Source of the DNA: Oscillospiraceae bacterium
Lineage (GTDB): Bacteria > Bacillota > Clostridia > Oscillospirales > Oscillospiraceae
DNA length: 5,558 bases
NCBI GenBank assembly: GCA_017405545.1
Contig: JAFRAF010000190.1
Span: 1-5,558 of the forward strand
Direction: 5' to 3'
Part shown: positions 1 to 4,612 of the stretch, piece by piece
How positions within the stretch are numbered: the stretch's first letter is position 1
Layout: each line of letters begins with the position of its first letter
Notes under the pieces: generated by a model
What the model was told of the DNA's origin: nothing
The model's input: the letters and a program-made list of their open reading frames with translations, nothing else
Databases searched by the model: none
Made by a program: the position numbers and the translations under genes

Positions 1-103
1 GCCGATCCAAATCCGAAGCAAACTCCATGTCTGAAAGGGTTGAGCGCGGCTACAAACAGTCGACCGAAGTCCGTACATCCCGCGACAAAGACGCAGAAAA
101 AGG

Positions 104-137
104 AAAAAGGGGAAATCCGAACAGGATTTTCCCTTTT
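104..137 (-). terminator. Intrinsic terminator of the tRNA-Leu gene
   Basis: On the minus strand a stem GGGAAAATCC/GGATTTCCCC (right arm in plus coordinates 124-133, left arm 109-118, one bulged base) is flanked by A/T arms. It is followed by a T5-CC-T5 tract reaching about position 97. It starts just after the CCA end of the tRNA-Leu gene, which is the expected place for its terminator. Confidence 0.8.
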
Positions 138-138
138 C

Positions 139-223
139 TGGTGCCGGTGGCCGGACTCGAACCGGCACGCCTTGCGGCACTTGATTTTGAGTCAAGCACG
201 TCTACCAATTCCATCACACCGGC
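139..223 (-). tRNA. tRNA-Leu (anticodon CAA, reads UUG)
   Basis: The minus strand reads as a complete class II tRNA of 85 nt. The 7-bp acceptor stem is GCCGGTG/CACCGGC, the discriminator is A and the 3' CCA is encoded in the DNA (139-141). The anticodon stem CTTGA/TCAAG encloses loop CTCAAAA, giving anticodon CAA. The variable arm is long (TGCCGCAAGGCGT), as expected for tRNA-Leu, and the T arm GCCGG-TTCGAGT-CCGGC pairs perfectly. A promoter lies directly upstream and a terminator directly downstream, so the gene can be a stand-alone unit. The repressor gene upstream on the same strand has no clear terminator of its own, so read-through into the tRNA is possible. Confidence 0.97.
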
Positions 224-236
224 ATACTGCTCAACG

Positions 237-265
237 ATTATACAACAGGCGTCGGCATTTTGCAA
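237..265 (-). promoter_or_regulatory. Promoter of tRNA-Leu
   Basis: Minus strand: -35 TTGCAA (260-265), 17-bp spacer, -10 TATAAT (237-242, exact consensus). The predicted start, near 230, leaves only a few leader bases before the tRNA 5' end at 223. It lies in the 73-bp gap between the repressor stop codon and the tRNA. Confidence 0.8.
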
Positions 266-296
266 GTACTAAAATACCGCGGCTTCCCATGCGAGA

Positions 297-1055
297 TCAG
301 CGCCCATGCTGGGGAAGGGCGGGCCTGTGGGGCAGAAGCACCTTGCCGAAGCAGAACACCGTTATGCCGGAGCTGGCCATTATGGTCATGTCCGCGTCCT
401 TGCGGGCCCGGTTTATTGAGAAGAGATATATGTTGCCGTAGTTGTCCTCGCAGTACTGCTTGCACTTCATATCGCCGTCCACGAAGAATATGCCCACATC
501 CCCGTCGCCCAGTTCCGTGGTGCGGGACACATATACCCGGCTGCCGTCGGCTATGACCGGCTCCATGCTGTTGCCGCTGATGCGCACGGCGAAATCCGCA
601 GCGGAGGGCACGTCGGACTCCCGCGGTATGAGCACATAGTCCTCGCCCAGGGCGGGGGAGGCTATACCGGCGGCGGCGGGGGTGACATACTCCCTGATGT
701 ATTCCACTGCCTTCAATTCAGGCTGCTCGGGGGCCTCCATCTCCAGAATGCCTTCTATGACCGTATCCGCGACGCGGCGGCCCTTTGGGGAGAGGGACAG
801 GTACTTCTCCAGGACCTCGGCACCCTCGGGCTGAAGCCGCTCGCCGCTCAGCTCAGCCTCGTCGTCACAGAGCAGGTCCAGCGTGATGCCGAAATAATCC
901 GCCAGGCCCTTCAGTGTGGACAGCTTCGCCCTTGAGTAGCCCTTGGTGTACAGGCCGACTATGGTGTTGTAGGGTATCCCGGTTTGAGCGGCGAGCTTTC
1001 CCCTCGTCAGGCCCCGGGCGGCCATAAGCGCGTCGAGTTTTTCAGTGAGCCGCAT
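297..1055 (-). CDS. XRE-HTH / S24 (LexA/CI-like) self-cleaving repressor
   Basis: A 252-residue transcriptional repressor of the phage CI/LexA type. Residues about 3-62 form a Cro/CI (XRE) helix-turn-helix (LAAQTGIPYNTIVGLY region at 21-36, then the YFGITLDLL helix). After a linker rich in Glu and Pro comes an S24 peptidase domain. The likely self-cleavage site is A129-G130 within PAAAGIA. The catalytic Ser is S163 in the GNSMEP motif, and the general-base Lys is K199 in MKCKQY, aligned with the VKR lysine of LexA. Family knowledge: such proteins dimerise on palindromic operators and are inactivated by RecA-stimulated self-cleavage. The ATG at 1055 has an excellent AGGAGGAGG site 7 nt upstream. 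The C-terminal tail (LLPHRPALPQHGR) is unusual. The two palindromes upstream are its probable operators (inferred). No other phage genes are nearby, so it may be domesticated. It is not LexA itself: the HTH is XRE-type, not the winged helix of LexA. Confidence 0.93.
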   Translation of the reverse strand: MRLTEKLDALMAARGLTRGKLAAQTGIPYNTIVGLYTKGYSRAKLSTLKGLADYFGITLDLLCDDEAELSGERLQPEGAEVLEKYLSLSPKGRRVADTVIEGILEMEAPEQPELKAVEYIREYVTPAAAGIASPALGEDYVLIPRESDVPSAADFAVRISGNSMEPVIADGSRVYVSRTTELGDGDVGIFFVDGDMKCKQYCEDNYGNIYLFSINRARKDADMTIMASSGITVFCFGKVLLPHRPALPQHGR

Positions 1056-1087
1056 TGTCGGACCTCCTCCTGTTATTTGATATATGT

Positions 1088-1116
1088 ATCATATCATAAG
1101 CTCCGCGATTTGTAAA
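1088..1116 (-). promoter_or_regulatory. Probable promoter of the S24 repressor gene
   Basis: Minus strand: -35 TTTACA (1111-1116), 17-bp spacer, -10 TATGAT (1088-1093), each hexamer 5/6 to consensus. The start would fall near 1081, giving a leader of about 26 nt that ends in the strong ribosome site. The palindrome at 1125-1138 is centred roughly 50 bp upstream of that start, just beyond the -35. A weaker alternative, TTGTCC-N17-TAGGAT (1149-1154 and 1126-1131), would overlap that palindrome. An inverted repeat TGATA-N4-TATCA (1078-1091) covers the -10. Confidence 0.6.
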
Positions 1117-1124
1117 GAAAAATA

Positions 1125-1138
1125 TATCCTATAGGATA
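1125..1138. promoter_or_regulatory. Operator-like palindrome A (TATCCTATAGGATA)
   Basis: A perfect 14-bp palindrome, TATCCTATAGGATA, sharing the core CCTATAGG and the outer TA..TA with palindrome B. It lies 8 bp upstream of the -35 of the repressor promoter. Binding of the neighbouring S24 repressor is inferred from position and symmetry; the sequence does not prove which protein binds. Confidence 0.75.
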
Positions 1139-1157
1139 GAAAAATGTCGGACAATAC

Positions 1158-1186
1158 TTGACAAATTACCCTATAGGGTATATTAT
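1158..1186 (+). promoter_or_regulatory. Strong promoter facing away from the repressor, with an operator in its spacer
   Basis: Plus strand: -35 TTGACA (1158-1163, exact consensus), 17-bp spacer, -10 TATTAT (1181-1186, 5/6). Palindrome B fills most of the spacer, so a bound repressor would occlude RNA polymerase. Transcription should start near 1193, with no ordinary gene before the terminator at 1290-1316. Confidence 0.82.
1167..1180. promoter_or_regulatory. Operator-like palindrome B (TACCCTATAGGGTA)
   Basis: A perfect 14-bp palindrome, TACCCTATAGGGTA, lying wholly between the -35 and -10 of the plus-strand promoter. Its centre (1173.5) is 42 bp from the centre of palindrome A (1131.5), about four helical turns, so two repressor dimers would sit on the same DNA face. 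The steric placement strongly suggests repression of this promoter. Confidence 0.8.
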
Positions 1187-1192
1187 CTAAAT

Positions 1193-1316
1193 GAAGTCTA
1201 CGATACAGGGTGTGCGACCTGCGTTCAGACAGCTTTTCGAGGCCGAATCATTCGGCATCAGCTGACAGAGGGTATGTGATAAGGGCGGCAAAAAAGCCCC
1301 CTCAAGGGGGGCTTTT
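1193..1316 (+). ncRNA. Predicted repressor-controlled small RNA, about 125 nt
   Basis: Inferred from a strong promoter at 1158-1186 and a terminator hairpin at 1292-1316 with no convincing gene between them. Visible structure: a small stem CAGGGT/ACCTG (1206-1221, one bulge) and a perfect hairpin GCCGAA-TCA-TTCGGC (1242-1256). The latter is enclosed by an outer helix CAGCT/AGCTG (1230-1234 with 1260-1264). The terminator helix follows. An in-frame ATG at 1191 opens a 24-codon reading frame (ending TGA at 1263-1265). It has no ribosome site and lies only 5 nt past the -10, so it would be leaderless at best. I favour a non-coding RNA but cannot exclude a leaderless micropeptide. No known RNA family is recognised, and the exact start is an estimate. 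Confidence 0.5.
1290..1316. terminator. Bidirectional intrinsic terminator between convergent transcripts
   Basis: A G+C-rich stem AAAAGCCCCC/GGGGGCTTTT with a T-G closing pair and loop CAA. On the minus strand it is followed by six T (from A1290-1295), so it best serves the kinase gene ending at 1331. On the plus strand only four T follow, but it would also stop the RNA starting near 1193. Confidence 0.85.
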
Positions 1317-1330
1317 GAAAGAACTGAGTA

Positions 1331-2170
1331 TCAGACAGTTCCCACGGCGGCAATAAGATTCGGGATCTCGCGCTCGAATTCTACGCCGTACCGTATGTCC
1401 GTACCGGCGTTTTTTGTCCGGATGAGGCTGTTGACGGTGAAGTCCACGGCGGTTTTGATGCCCTTTTCCATGTCCGCACCGCCCATGATGGCGGCCAGCA
1501 GGGAGCTCCCGAACACGTCGCCCGTGCCGTGATAGTAGCCGTCTATTTTCTCGCGGAAACAGGAGGCAAAACGGTCTGTGCCGCTGTCGTAGCCCATGGC
1601 GCCCAGCTTGCCGGGCTCAAGGCTCACCCCGGTGAGCACCGCCCGCGAGGGACCCATGGCGCAGAGCTTTTTGAGCATATCCCTGATATACCCCTCGTCA
1701 TAGCCGGAGTCCACGTAGGGCTCGCCCAGCATGAGGGTCGCCTCTGTAAGATTGGGGATTATATAGTCCGCCTTTTCGCAGAGGGCGGCCATGCCCTTTA
1801 CAAAGCTCCGGTCAAAGGCGGCGTAGAGCTTGCCGTTGTCGGCCATTACCGGGTCGGTGAACTTGAGCGCGTCCGGGTACATCTCAAACATGCGCTCCAC
1901 CAGCCTGAGCTGCTCGAAGGAGCCCAGGTAGCCGGTGTATATGGCGTCCACCTTGAGATCCAGGGTGGCCCAGTGGTCCAGTATGGGCCCCACATCCTCA
2001 GTAAGATCACGGAAGGTGTAGCCCGTGAAGCCGCCGGTGTGGGTGGACAGTACCGCGGTGGGGAGCACCGAGCACTCAAGCCCCACGGCAGAGAGCACGG
2101 GCAGGGCGACCGTCAGCGAGCATTTGCCCACGCATGAGATGTCGTGTGCCGCAAGTATACGTTTTTGCAT
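1331..2170 (-). CDS. pdxK: Pyridoxamine/pyridoxal kinase (B6 salvage, ribokinase-like fold)
   Basis: A 279-residue cytoplasmic kinase that phosphorylates pyridoxal, pyridoxamine or pyridoxine with ATP to give the 5'-phosphate vitamers. The N-terminus (MQKRILAAHDISCVGKCSLT) has the expected first strand and the Ser/Gly-rich substrate loop. LSTHTGGF (42-48 region) and the GYLGS segment (80-84) are typical of the PdxK/PdxY group. DPVMADNGKLY (106-116) and the PNLTE motif (139-143) contribute to the Mg-ATP site. HGTGDVFGSS (214-223) is the anion hole with catalytic base D218. Length matches the family. I chose the ATG at 2170 because AAGGA lies about 6 nt upstream and the reading frame beyond it shows no family similarity. 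A GCCGCC/GGCGGC hairpin lies just before the ribosome site. The gene follows a membrane-protein gene by 56 bp and ends at a strong terminator. The split between pdxK and pdxY substrate preference cannot be made here. Confidence 0.92.
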   Translation of the reverse strand: MQKRILAAHDISCVGKCSLTVALPVLSAVGLECSVLPTAVLSTHTGGFTGYTFRDLTEDVGPILDHWATLDLKVDAIYTGYLGSFEQLRLVERMFEMYPDALKFTDPVMADNGKLYAAFDRSFVKGMAALCEKADYIIPNLTEATLMLGEPYVDSGYDEGYIRDMLKKLCAMGPSRAVLTGVSLEPGKLGAMGYDSGTDRFASCFREKIDGYYHGTGDVFGSSLLAAIMGGADMEKGIKTAVDFTVNSLIRTKNAGTDIRYGVEFEREIPNLIAAVGTV

Positions 2171-2184
2171 AGGTCTTCCTTTCT

Positions 2185-2203
2185 GCCGCCTTTGTCGGGC
2201 GGC
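2185..2203 (-). other. Stem-loop just upstream of the kinase ribosome site
   Basis: A perfect 6-bp G+C stem (GCCGCC/GGCGGC) with a 7-nt loop, in the 56-bp gap before the kinase gene. Its 3' arm abuts the AGAAAGGA ribosome site on the minus strand. There is no T tract after it, so it is not an intrinsic terminator. It could mark an RNA processing or stabilising hairpin, or restrain translation. Confidence 0.45.
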
Positions 2204-2226
2204 ATGCCGTTGATTCGAATATGGGC

Positions 2227-3009
2227 CTAAAGTCTGTGTCCGAAATATACTCTTATATTCTCGTGTACGTGCTGGTATTTTTCCTGAAGGGGCTGCTTTA
2301 TGCGGCAGAGCCTGTCTGTGCAGTTGGCGCAGCGCAGGGTCGAGTTTGAGCCGTGCCAGAAGCGCTCCGGGTGAGCGGCGTAGCTCCACTCCCAGCGGAT
2401 GAGCACTATGCACGCGGTGAAAAAGAGGCTCCAGCTGAAAAAGCTCTTTATGAAAAGCATAGGGGTGTACATCATGAAGTGGCCCCAGTCGAAGATGCGG
2501 CAGTTGACGCAGCAGCGGTTTTTCATGATGAAGCTCTGGAAGGGGCAGAAGACCATCATGCATATAAGGTCGGACAGGAAATAAAAGAAGGTGAGCAGCA
2601 CCATCTCCGCGTCGCCGATTATCTTGAACAGGTACATGGACGCGAATACGGAGTTGAAGCACAGCCAGACAAGCATTACCTGCCAGGACTTGATGTTCAT
2701 GACCTGGACAAAGCGATACAGCTCCGCCCGGTCATAGGGCTCCTCCGGCTCCACATATGTCTGCGGACGGCTTTTACGCCCGCTCATCGTGATGAAGCTC
2801 TTGGGCAGCAGGTGCAGGATCATCCCCGCCATCAGGAGTATCCACAGCCCCTCCCTCAGGCCGAATTCCGTCAGGAAGCCGGGACCGACAAAGCCGGCCA
2901 CCACATCCTTGTGGAAGATGTACAGGTACAGGATCATCAGGAAGATCAGCGCCCTGAAGATAAGGCGGGTGAAGTATACCGCGAACATAGAAGTGACCTT
3001 TTTTTTCAC
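2227..3009 (-). CDS. Cys-rich multi-pass membrane protein, unknown function
   Basis: A 260-residue integral membrane protein whose function I do not recognise. About five membrane segments are visible: residues 16-32, 53-69, 109-128, 135-154 and 184-206. Between segments 4 and 5 is a striking cysteine cluster (C155, C166, C167, C170, with CCVNC at 166-170) followed by FDWGHFMMYTP. After segment 5, a soluble tail holds ERFWHGSN and a second cluster, C227-x2-C230-x4-C235. The two clusters on the same side of the bilayer could bind a metal or form disulfides (inference). Translation starts at GTG 3009, with AAGGTAG about 9 nt upstream. The ATG at residue 8 (2988) is a possible alternative, because the A8 tract and AAGGT inside the first codons could act as its ribosome site. 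It lies between the HPP-like gene and the kinase on the same strand. Real-gene status is well supported by length and membrane pattern. Confidence 0.82.
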   Translation of the reverse strand: MKKKVTSMFAVYFTRLIFRALIFLMILYLYIFHKDVVAGFVGPGFLTEFGLREGLWILLMAGMILHLLPKSFITMSGRKSRPQTYVEPEEPYDRAELYRFVQVMNIKSWQVMLVWLCFNSVFASMYLFKIIGDAEMVLLTFFYFLSDLICMMVFCPFQSFIMKNRCCVNCRIFDWGHFMMYTPMLFIKSFFSWSLFFTACIVLIRWEWSYAAHPERFWHGSNSTLRCANCTDRLCRIKQPLQEKYQHVHENIRVYFGHRL

Positions 3010-3110
3010 ACGCTCACTACCTTTTGAAAAACAGTCTCGATCCGGTCCGCCGGATAGCTTTGCTCAAAAGAGCCGGACGGACAGGCTTCACACGCATCTA
3101 TTATGTACTG

Positions 3111-4043
3111 TTATGAATTATACCACCCGGATATTTTCCTTGCAAGAGCGATGGCCACCAAAACAAGGGCCAGAGAGCCCGCCGCCACTTCGATGGGGTA
3201 GAGCCACAGGCCTTGGGCCGGAAGCAGCAGGGGAAGCAGGGACATGGCACCCGCGGGGGGCATGAAGATGCGGCTTTTGTGCATCAGCAGCATCACCAGA
3301 ATCATGGCTATGAGGGCGCATACCGTGAGGGGAAAGGCGAATGCTATGTTCAGCATGCGGCACAGATAGCCAAGCAGGGCGCAGAGCACGACGACTATCC
3401 AGGCTTTGAAGGGATGGGCGTCGAAGGGATTCCCTGGCTCTGACATGGACACGAAGACCACTATCAGGGGGGGAGCTACAAAATAGAAGTTGTCGGTTAT
3501 GAGGAAGGCGGCGGCTACGATGAAGAAGAGCACAAAGCGCACGGCCCATATGATGAGCTTTTTGCCGTCCGGGGCCTGCCTTTTGAATTCCCTGGGGCTG
3601 CGTATCCCTTTTTTCTCAAGCAGATACTCCCAAACGGCTATGATGCACACGATTATACAAACCGACAGGGGATAGATTATGGTGTCGGTCCGCAGATAAA
3701 GGGGCAGTATGGCCGCCGAGATCATGGGGTAGAAGGAGCTGCCGCTTAAAAGCAGGCAGAGTCCGCAGAACACGAATGAGACCATGGTCTTGGGCAGCAG
3801 CCCCCCGGGCATGTATACGCTCACGCCCAGCCCGAAGAGGGCGCCCGCCGTCAGAAGCAGGCATATCAGGGGCCGCGTGGCGTTCCACGGGCGGGACGGC
3901 ACCGCCAGACAGCCTATGGCTATAGCGGCTATCTCGGGGAAGATTATCTCCCGCTGACCGAAGAGCTCGGAGGCGAGCACCATCAGCGTGCTGATGATTA
4001 TGGCGAGAGAGTAGCGAAGCGGTACATGAAAGCGTGTGTTCAT
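3111..4043 (-). CDS. HPP-like polytopic membrane protein
   Basis: A 310-residue, very hydrophobic inner-membrane protein with roughly ten membrane segments in two similar halves (about 12-140 and 163-301). A charged loop separates the halves (EKKGIRSPREFKRQ). The C-terminal half resembles the HPP family. It has PPLIVVFVSMSEPGNPF (191-207), a hydrophobic helix, then MPPAGAMSLLPLLLP (261-275), where HPP proteins usually have HPPAGA. Here Met replaces the signature His, and the nearest His is H255. Some HPP proteins in photosynthetic organisms are reported to move nitrite; that function should not be transferred to this distant member. ATG 4043 has GAGGAGG 6 nt upstream. A terminator-like hairpin lies just before that ribosome site, after the tRNA-Tyr/Thr unit on the same strand, so expression may depend on read-through. 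The next gene downstream begins 101 bp after the stop codon. Confidence 0.8.
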   Translation of the reverse strand: MNTRFHVPLRYSLAIIISTLMVLASELFGQREIIFPEIAAIAIGCLAVPSRPWNATRPLICLLLTAGALFGLGVSVYMPGGLLPKTMVSFVFCGLCLLLSGSSFYPMISAAILPLYLRTDTIIYPLSVCIIVCIIAVWEYLLEKKGIRSPREFKRQAPDGKKLIIWAVRFVLFFIVAAAFLITDNFYFVAPPLIVVFVSMSEPGNPFDAHPFKAWIVVVLCALLGYLCRMLNIAFAFPLTVCALIAMILVMLLMHKSRIFMPPAGAMSLLPLLLPAQGLWLYPIEVAAGSLALVLVAIALARKISGWYNS

Positions 4044-4059
4044 AGCGGCCTCCTCATAG

Positions 4060-4081
4060 AAAAACAGCCGCCAAAGGCGGC
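4060..4081 (-). terminator. Second terminator-like hairpin, in the leader of the HPP-like gene
   Basis: On the minus strand, a perfect stem GCCGCC-TTT-GGCGGC (4067-4081) is followed by TG and then T5 (4060-4064). Only 16 nt separate it from the ATG of the HPP-like gene, too little for a promoter. It either backs up the tRNA terminator or attenuates the downstream gene. Confidence 0.7.
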
Positions 4082-4115
4082 AAGGTGGCGTCTTATTAAA
4101 AAAGCGGATATAGAG

Positions 4116-4139
4116 AAAAAACGCCCTTCGGCGTTTTTT
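4116..4139. terminator. Intrinsic terminator of the tRNA-Thr/tRNA-Tyr unit
   Basis: A symmetrical A6-CGCC-CTTC-GGCG-T6 hairpin directly after the CCA end of tRNA-Tyr. On the minus strand the run of six T ends the tRNA transcript. The symmetry would also allow termination on the plus strand. Confidence 0.85.
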
Positions 4140-4140
4140 C

Positions 4141-4225
4141 TGGTGGAGGAGGGTGGATTCGAACCACCGTAGACATTGTCAACAGATTTACAGTCTGCCC
4201 CCTTTGGCCACTCGGGAACTCCTCC
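4141..4225 (-). tRNA. tRNA-Tyr (anticodon GTA)
   Basis: A complete 85-nt class II tRNA on the minus strand. Acceptor stem GGAGGAG/CTCCTCC, discriminator A and encoded CCA (4141-4143). The anticodon arm GCAGA-CTGTAAA-TCTGT gives anticodon GTA. The long variable arm is normal for bacterial tRNA-Tyr, and the T arm GGTGG-TTCGAAT-CCACC is perfect. It follows tRNA-Thr by 11 nt on one transcript. Confidence 0.97.
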
Positions 4226-4236
4226 ATATTTAATTG

Positions 4237-4312
4237 TGGAGCTGGTGGACGGACTCGAACCCCCGACCTGCTGATTACAAATCAGCTGCTCTACCAACTG
4301 AGCTACACCAGC
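4237..4312 (-). tRNA. tRNA-Thr (anticodon TGT)
   Basis: A 76-nt tRNA on the minus strand. Acceptor stem GCTGGTG/CACCAGC, discriminator T and encoded CCA (4237-4239). D arm GCTCAGTTGGTAGAGC, and anticodon arm GCTGA-TTTGTAA-TCAGC giving TGT. The T stem GGGGG/CCGTC holds one G-G mismatch and one G-T wobble, a minor irregularity. It is the first gene of the tRNA-Thr/tRNA-Tyr unit. Confidence 0.97.
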
Positions 4313-4336
4313 GAATCCATAGCACCAGCGCGATTA

Positions 4337-4365
4337 ATATTAGCAGAATAGTTTTGGTTTGTCAA
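4337..4365 (-). promoter_or_regulatory. Promoter of the tRNA-Thr/tRNA-Tyr unit
   Basis: Minus strand: -35 TTGACA (4360-4365, exact), 17-bp spacer, -10 TAATAT (4337-4342). It lies about 25 nt before the tRNA-Thr 5' end. It overlaps the region from which the divergent plus-strand gene at 4400 must be transcribed. Confidence 0.88.
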
Positions 4366-4382
4366 CAGTTTTTTATTATTTT
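4354..4382 (+). promoter_or_regulatory. Weak candidate promoter for the coupled gene pair
   Basis: Plus strand: TTGGTT (4354-4359), 17-bp spacer, TATTTT (4377-4382), ahead of the gene at 4400. Both hexamers are imperfect. They overlap the tRNA promoter on the other strand, so the two would compete. This is offered only because the pair needs a promoter in this short AT-rich gap. Confidence 0.3.
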
Positions 4383-4399
4383 ACATAACGGAGGCGGTC

Positions 4400-4612
4400 A
4401 TGACCATAGCAGAACTTGCCGTTCAGTACAGGGAAAACGCATACAGCCTTTTTGAGAGGGCAAAGGAGCTTAAAAGGCTGGCGCTGAACAGAGGGCTCTG
4501 TGAGACGGAGCAACTGAGGCTGCGCATGAGAGCGGAGCTGCTGATGTCCATGTACAGGGAATGCAGCGAGACGGCGCACTATCTGGAGAATTATTACAGG
4601 AGGGGAAAATGA
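4400..4612 (+). CDS. Small helical protein, coupled to a sigma-like HTH gene
   Basis: A 70-residue, highly charged protein with no recognised domain. The sequence predicts a helical hairpin: helix 1 about residues 2-29 (AELAVQYRENAYSLFERAKELKRLAL) and helix 2 about residues 31-66 (EQLRLRMRAELLMSMYRE through YLENYYRR), joined by NRGLCE. There is no signal peptide or membrane segment, so it is probably cytoplasmic and built for protein contact. ATG 4400 has GGAGG 5 nt upstream, and the stop overlaps the next start (ATGA at 4609-4612), so the two products are probably made in fixed proportion. An obligate partner of the downstream HTH protein is the natural inference. The coding content looks genuine because of the good ribosome site and the overlap. 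Confidence 0.8.
   Translation: MTIAELAVQYRENAYSLFERAKELKRLALNRGLCETEQLRLRMRAELLMSMYRECSETAHYLENYYRRGK

Noticed and set aside
1..95. Possible tail of a gene at the left edge
   Set aside because: Open frames exist on both strands, but none shows recognisable protein similarity or codon pattern. There is too little sequence to call.
27..441. Overlapping plus-strand reading frames of 81 and 133 codons at the left end
   Set aside because: They run antisense through tRNA-Leu and the end of the repressor gene, and give the well-known spurious peptides of tRNA antisense strands (VAGLEPARLAALDFES, RWPDSNRH). No ribosome site or family similarity.
1056..1190. Classical Gram-positive LexA box (GAAC-N4-GTTC)
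   Set aside because: No such motif occurs in the control region. The palindromes present have a different core, so direct LexA control is not supported.
1274..1279. Start-stop minimal frame ATGTGA after GAGGG
   Set aside because: The spacing to the purine-rich stretch is too short for initiation, and such hexamers arise by chance.
139..1316. Prophage or integrative element inserted at tRNA-Leu
   Set aside because: The phage-type repressor and tRNA invite this reading, but no integrase, excisionase, structural gene or duplicated tRNA end (att repeat) is visible in the window.
1529..2137. Plus-strand 202-codon frame opposite the kinase
   Set aside because: Shadow frame of a well-supported kinase gene in G+C-rich DNA; no ribosome site or domain.
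2171..2662. N-terminal extension of the kinase to 443 codons
   Set aside because: The extension reads out of frame through the upstream membrane-protein gene. The family start, ribosome site and normal length all support 2170.
2353..3027. Plus-strand 224-codon frame opposite the membrane protein
   Set aside because: Composition rich in His, Glu and Gln typical of an antisense shadow; the minus-strand frame has coherent membrane segments and cysteine motifs.
4040..4297. Minus-strand 85-codon frame across the tRNA pair
   Set aside because: It is a translation of tRNA-Thr and tRNA-Tyr themselves (GGSSPSTSS, EWPKGADCKS), not a protein gene.
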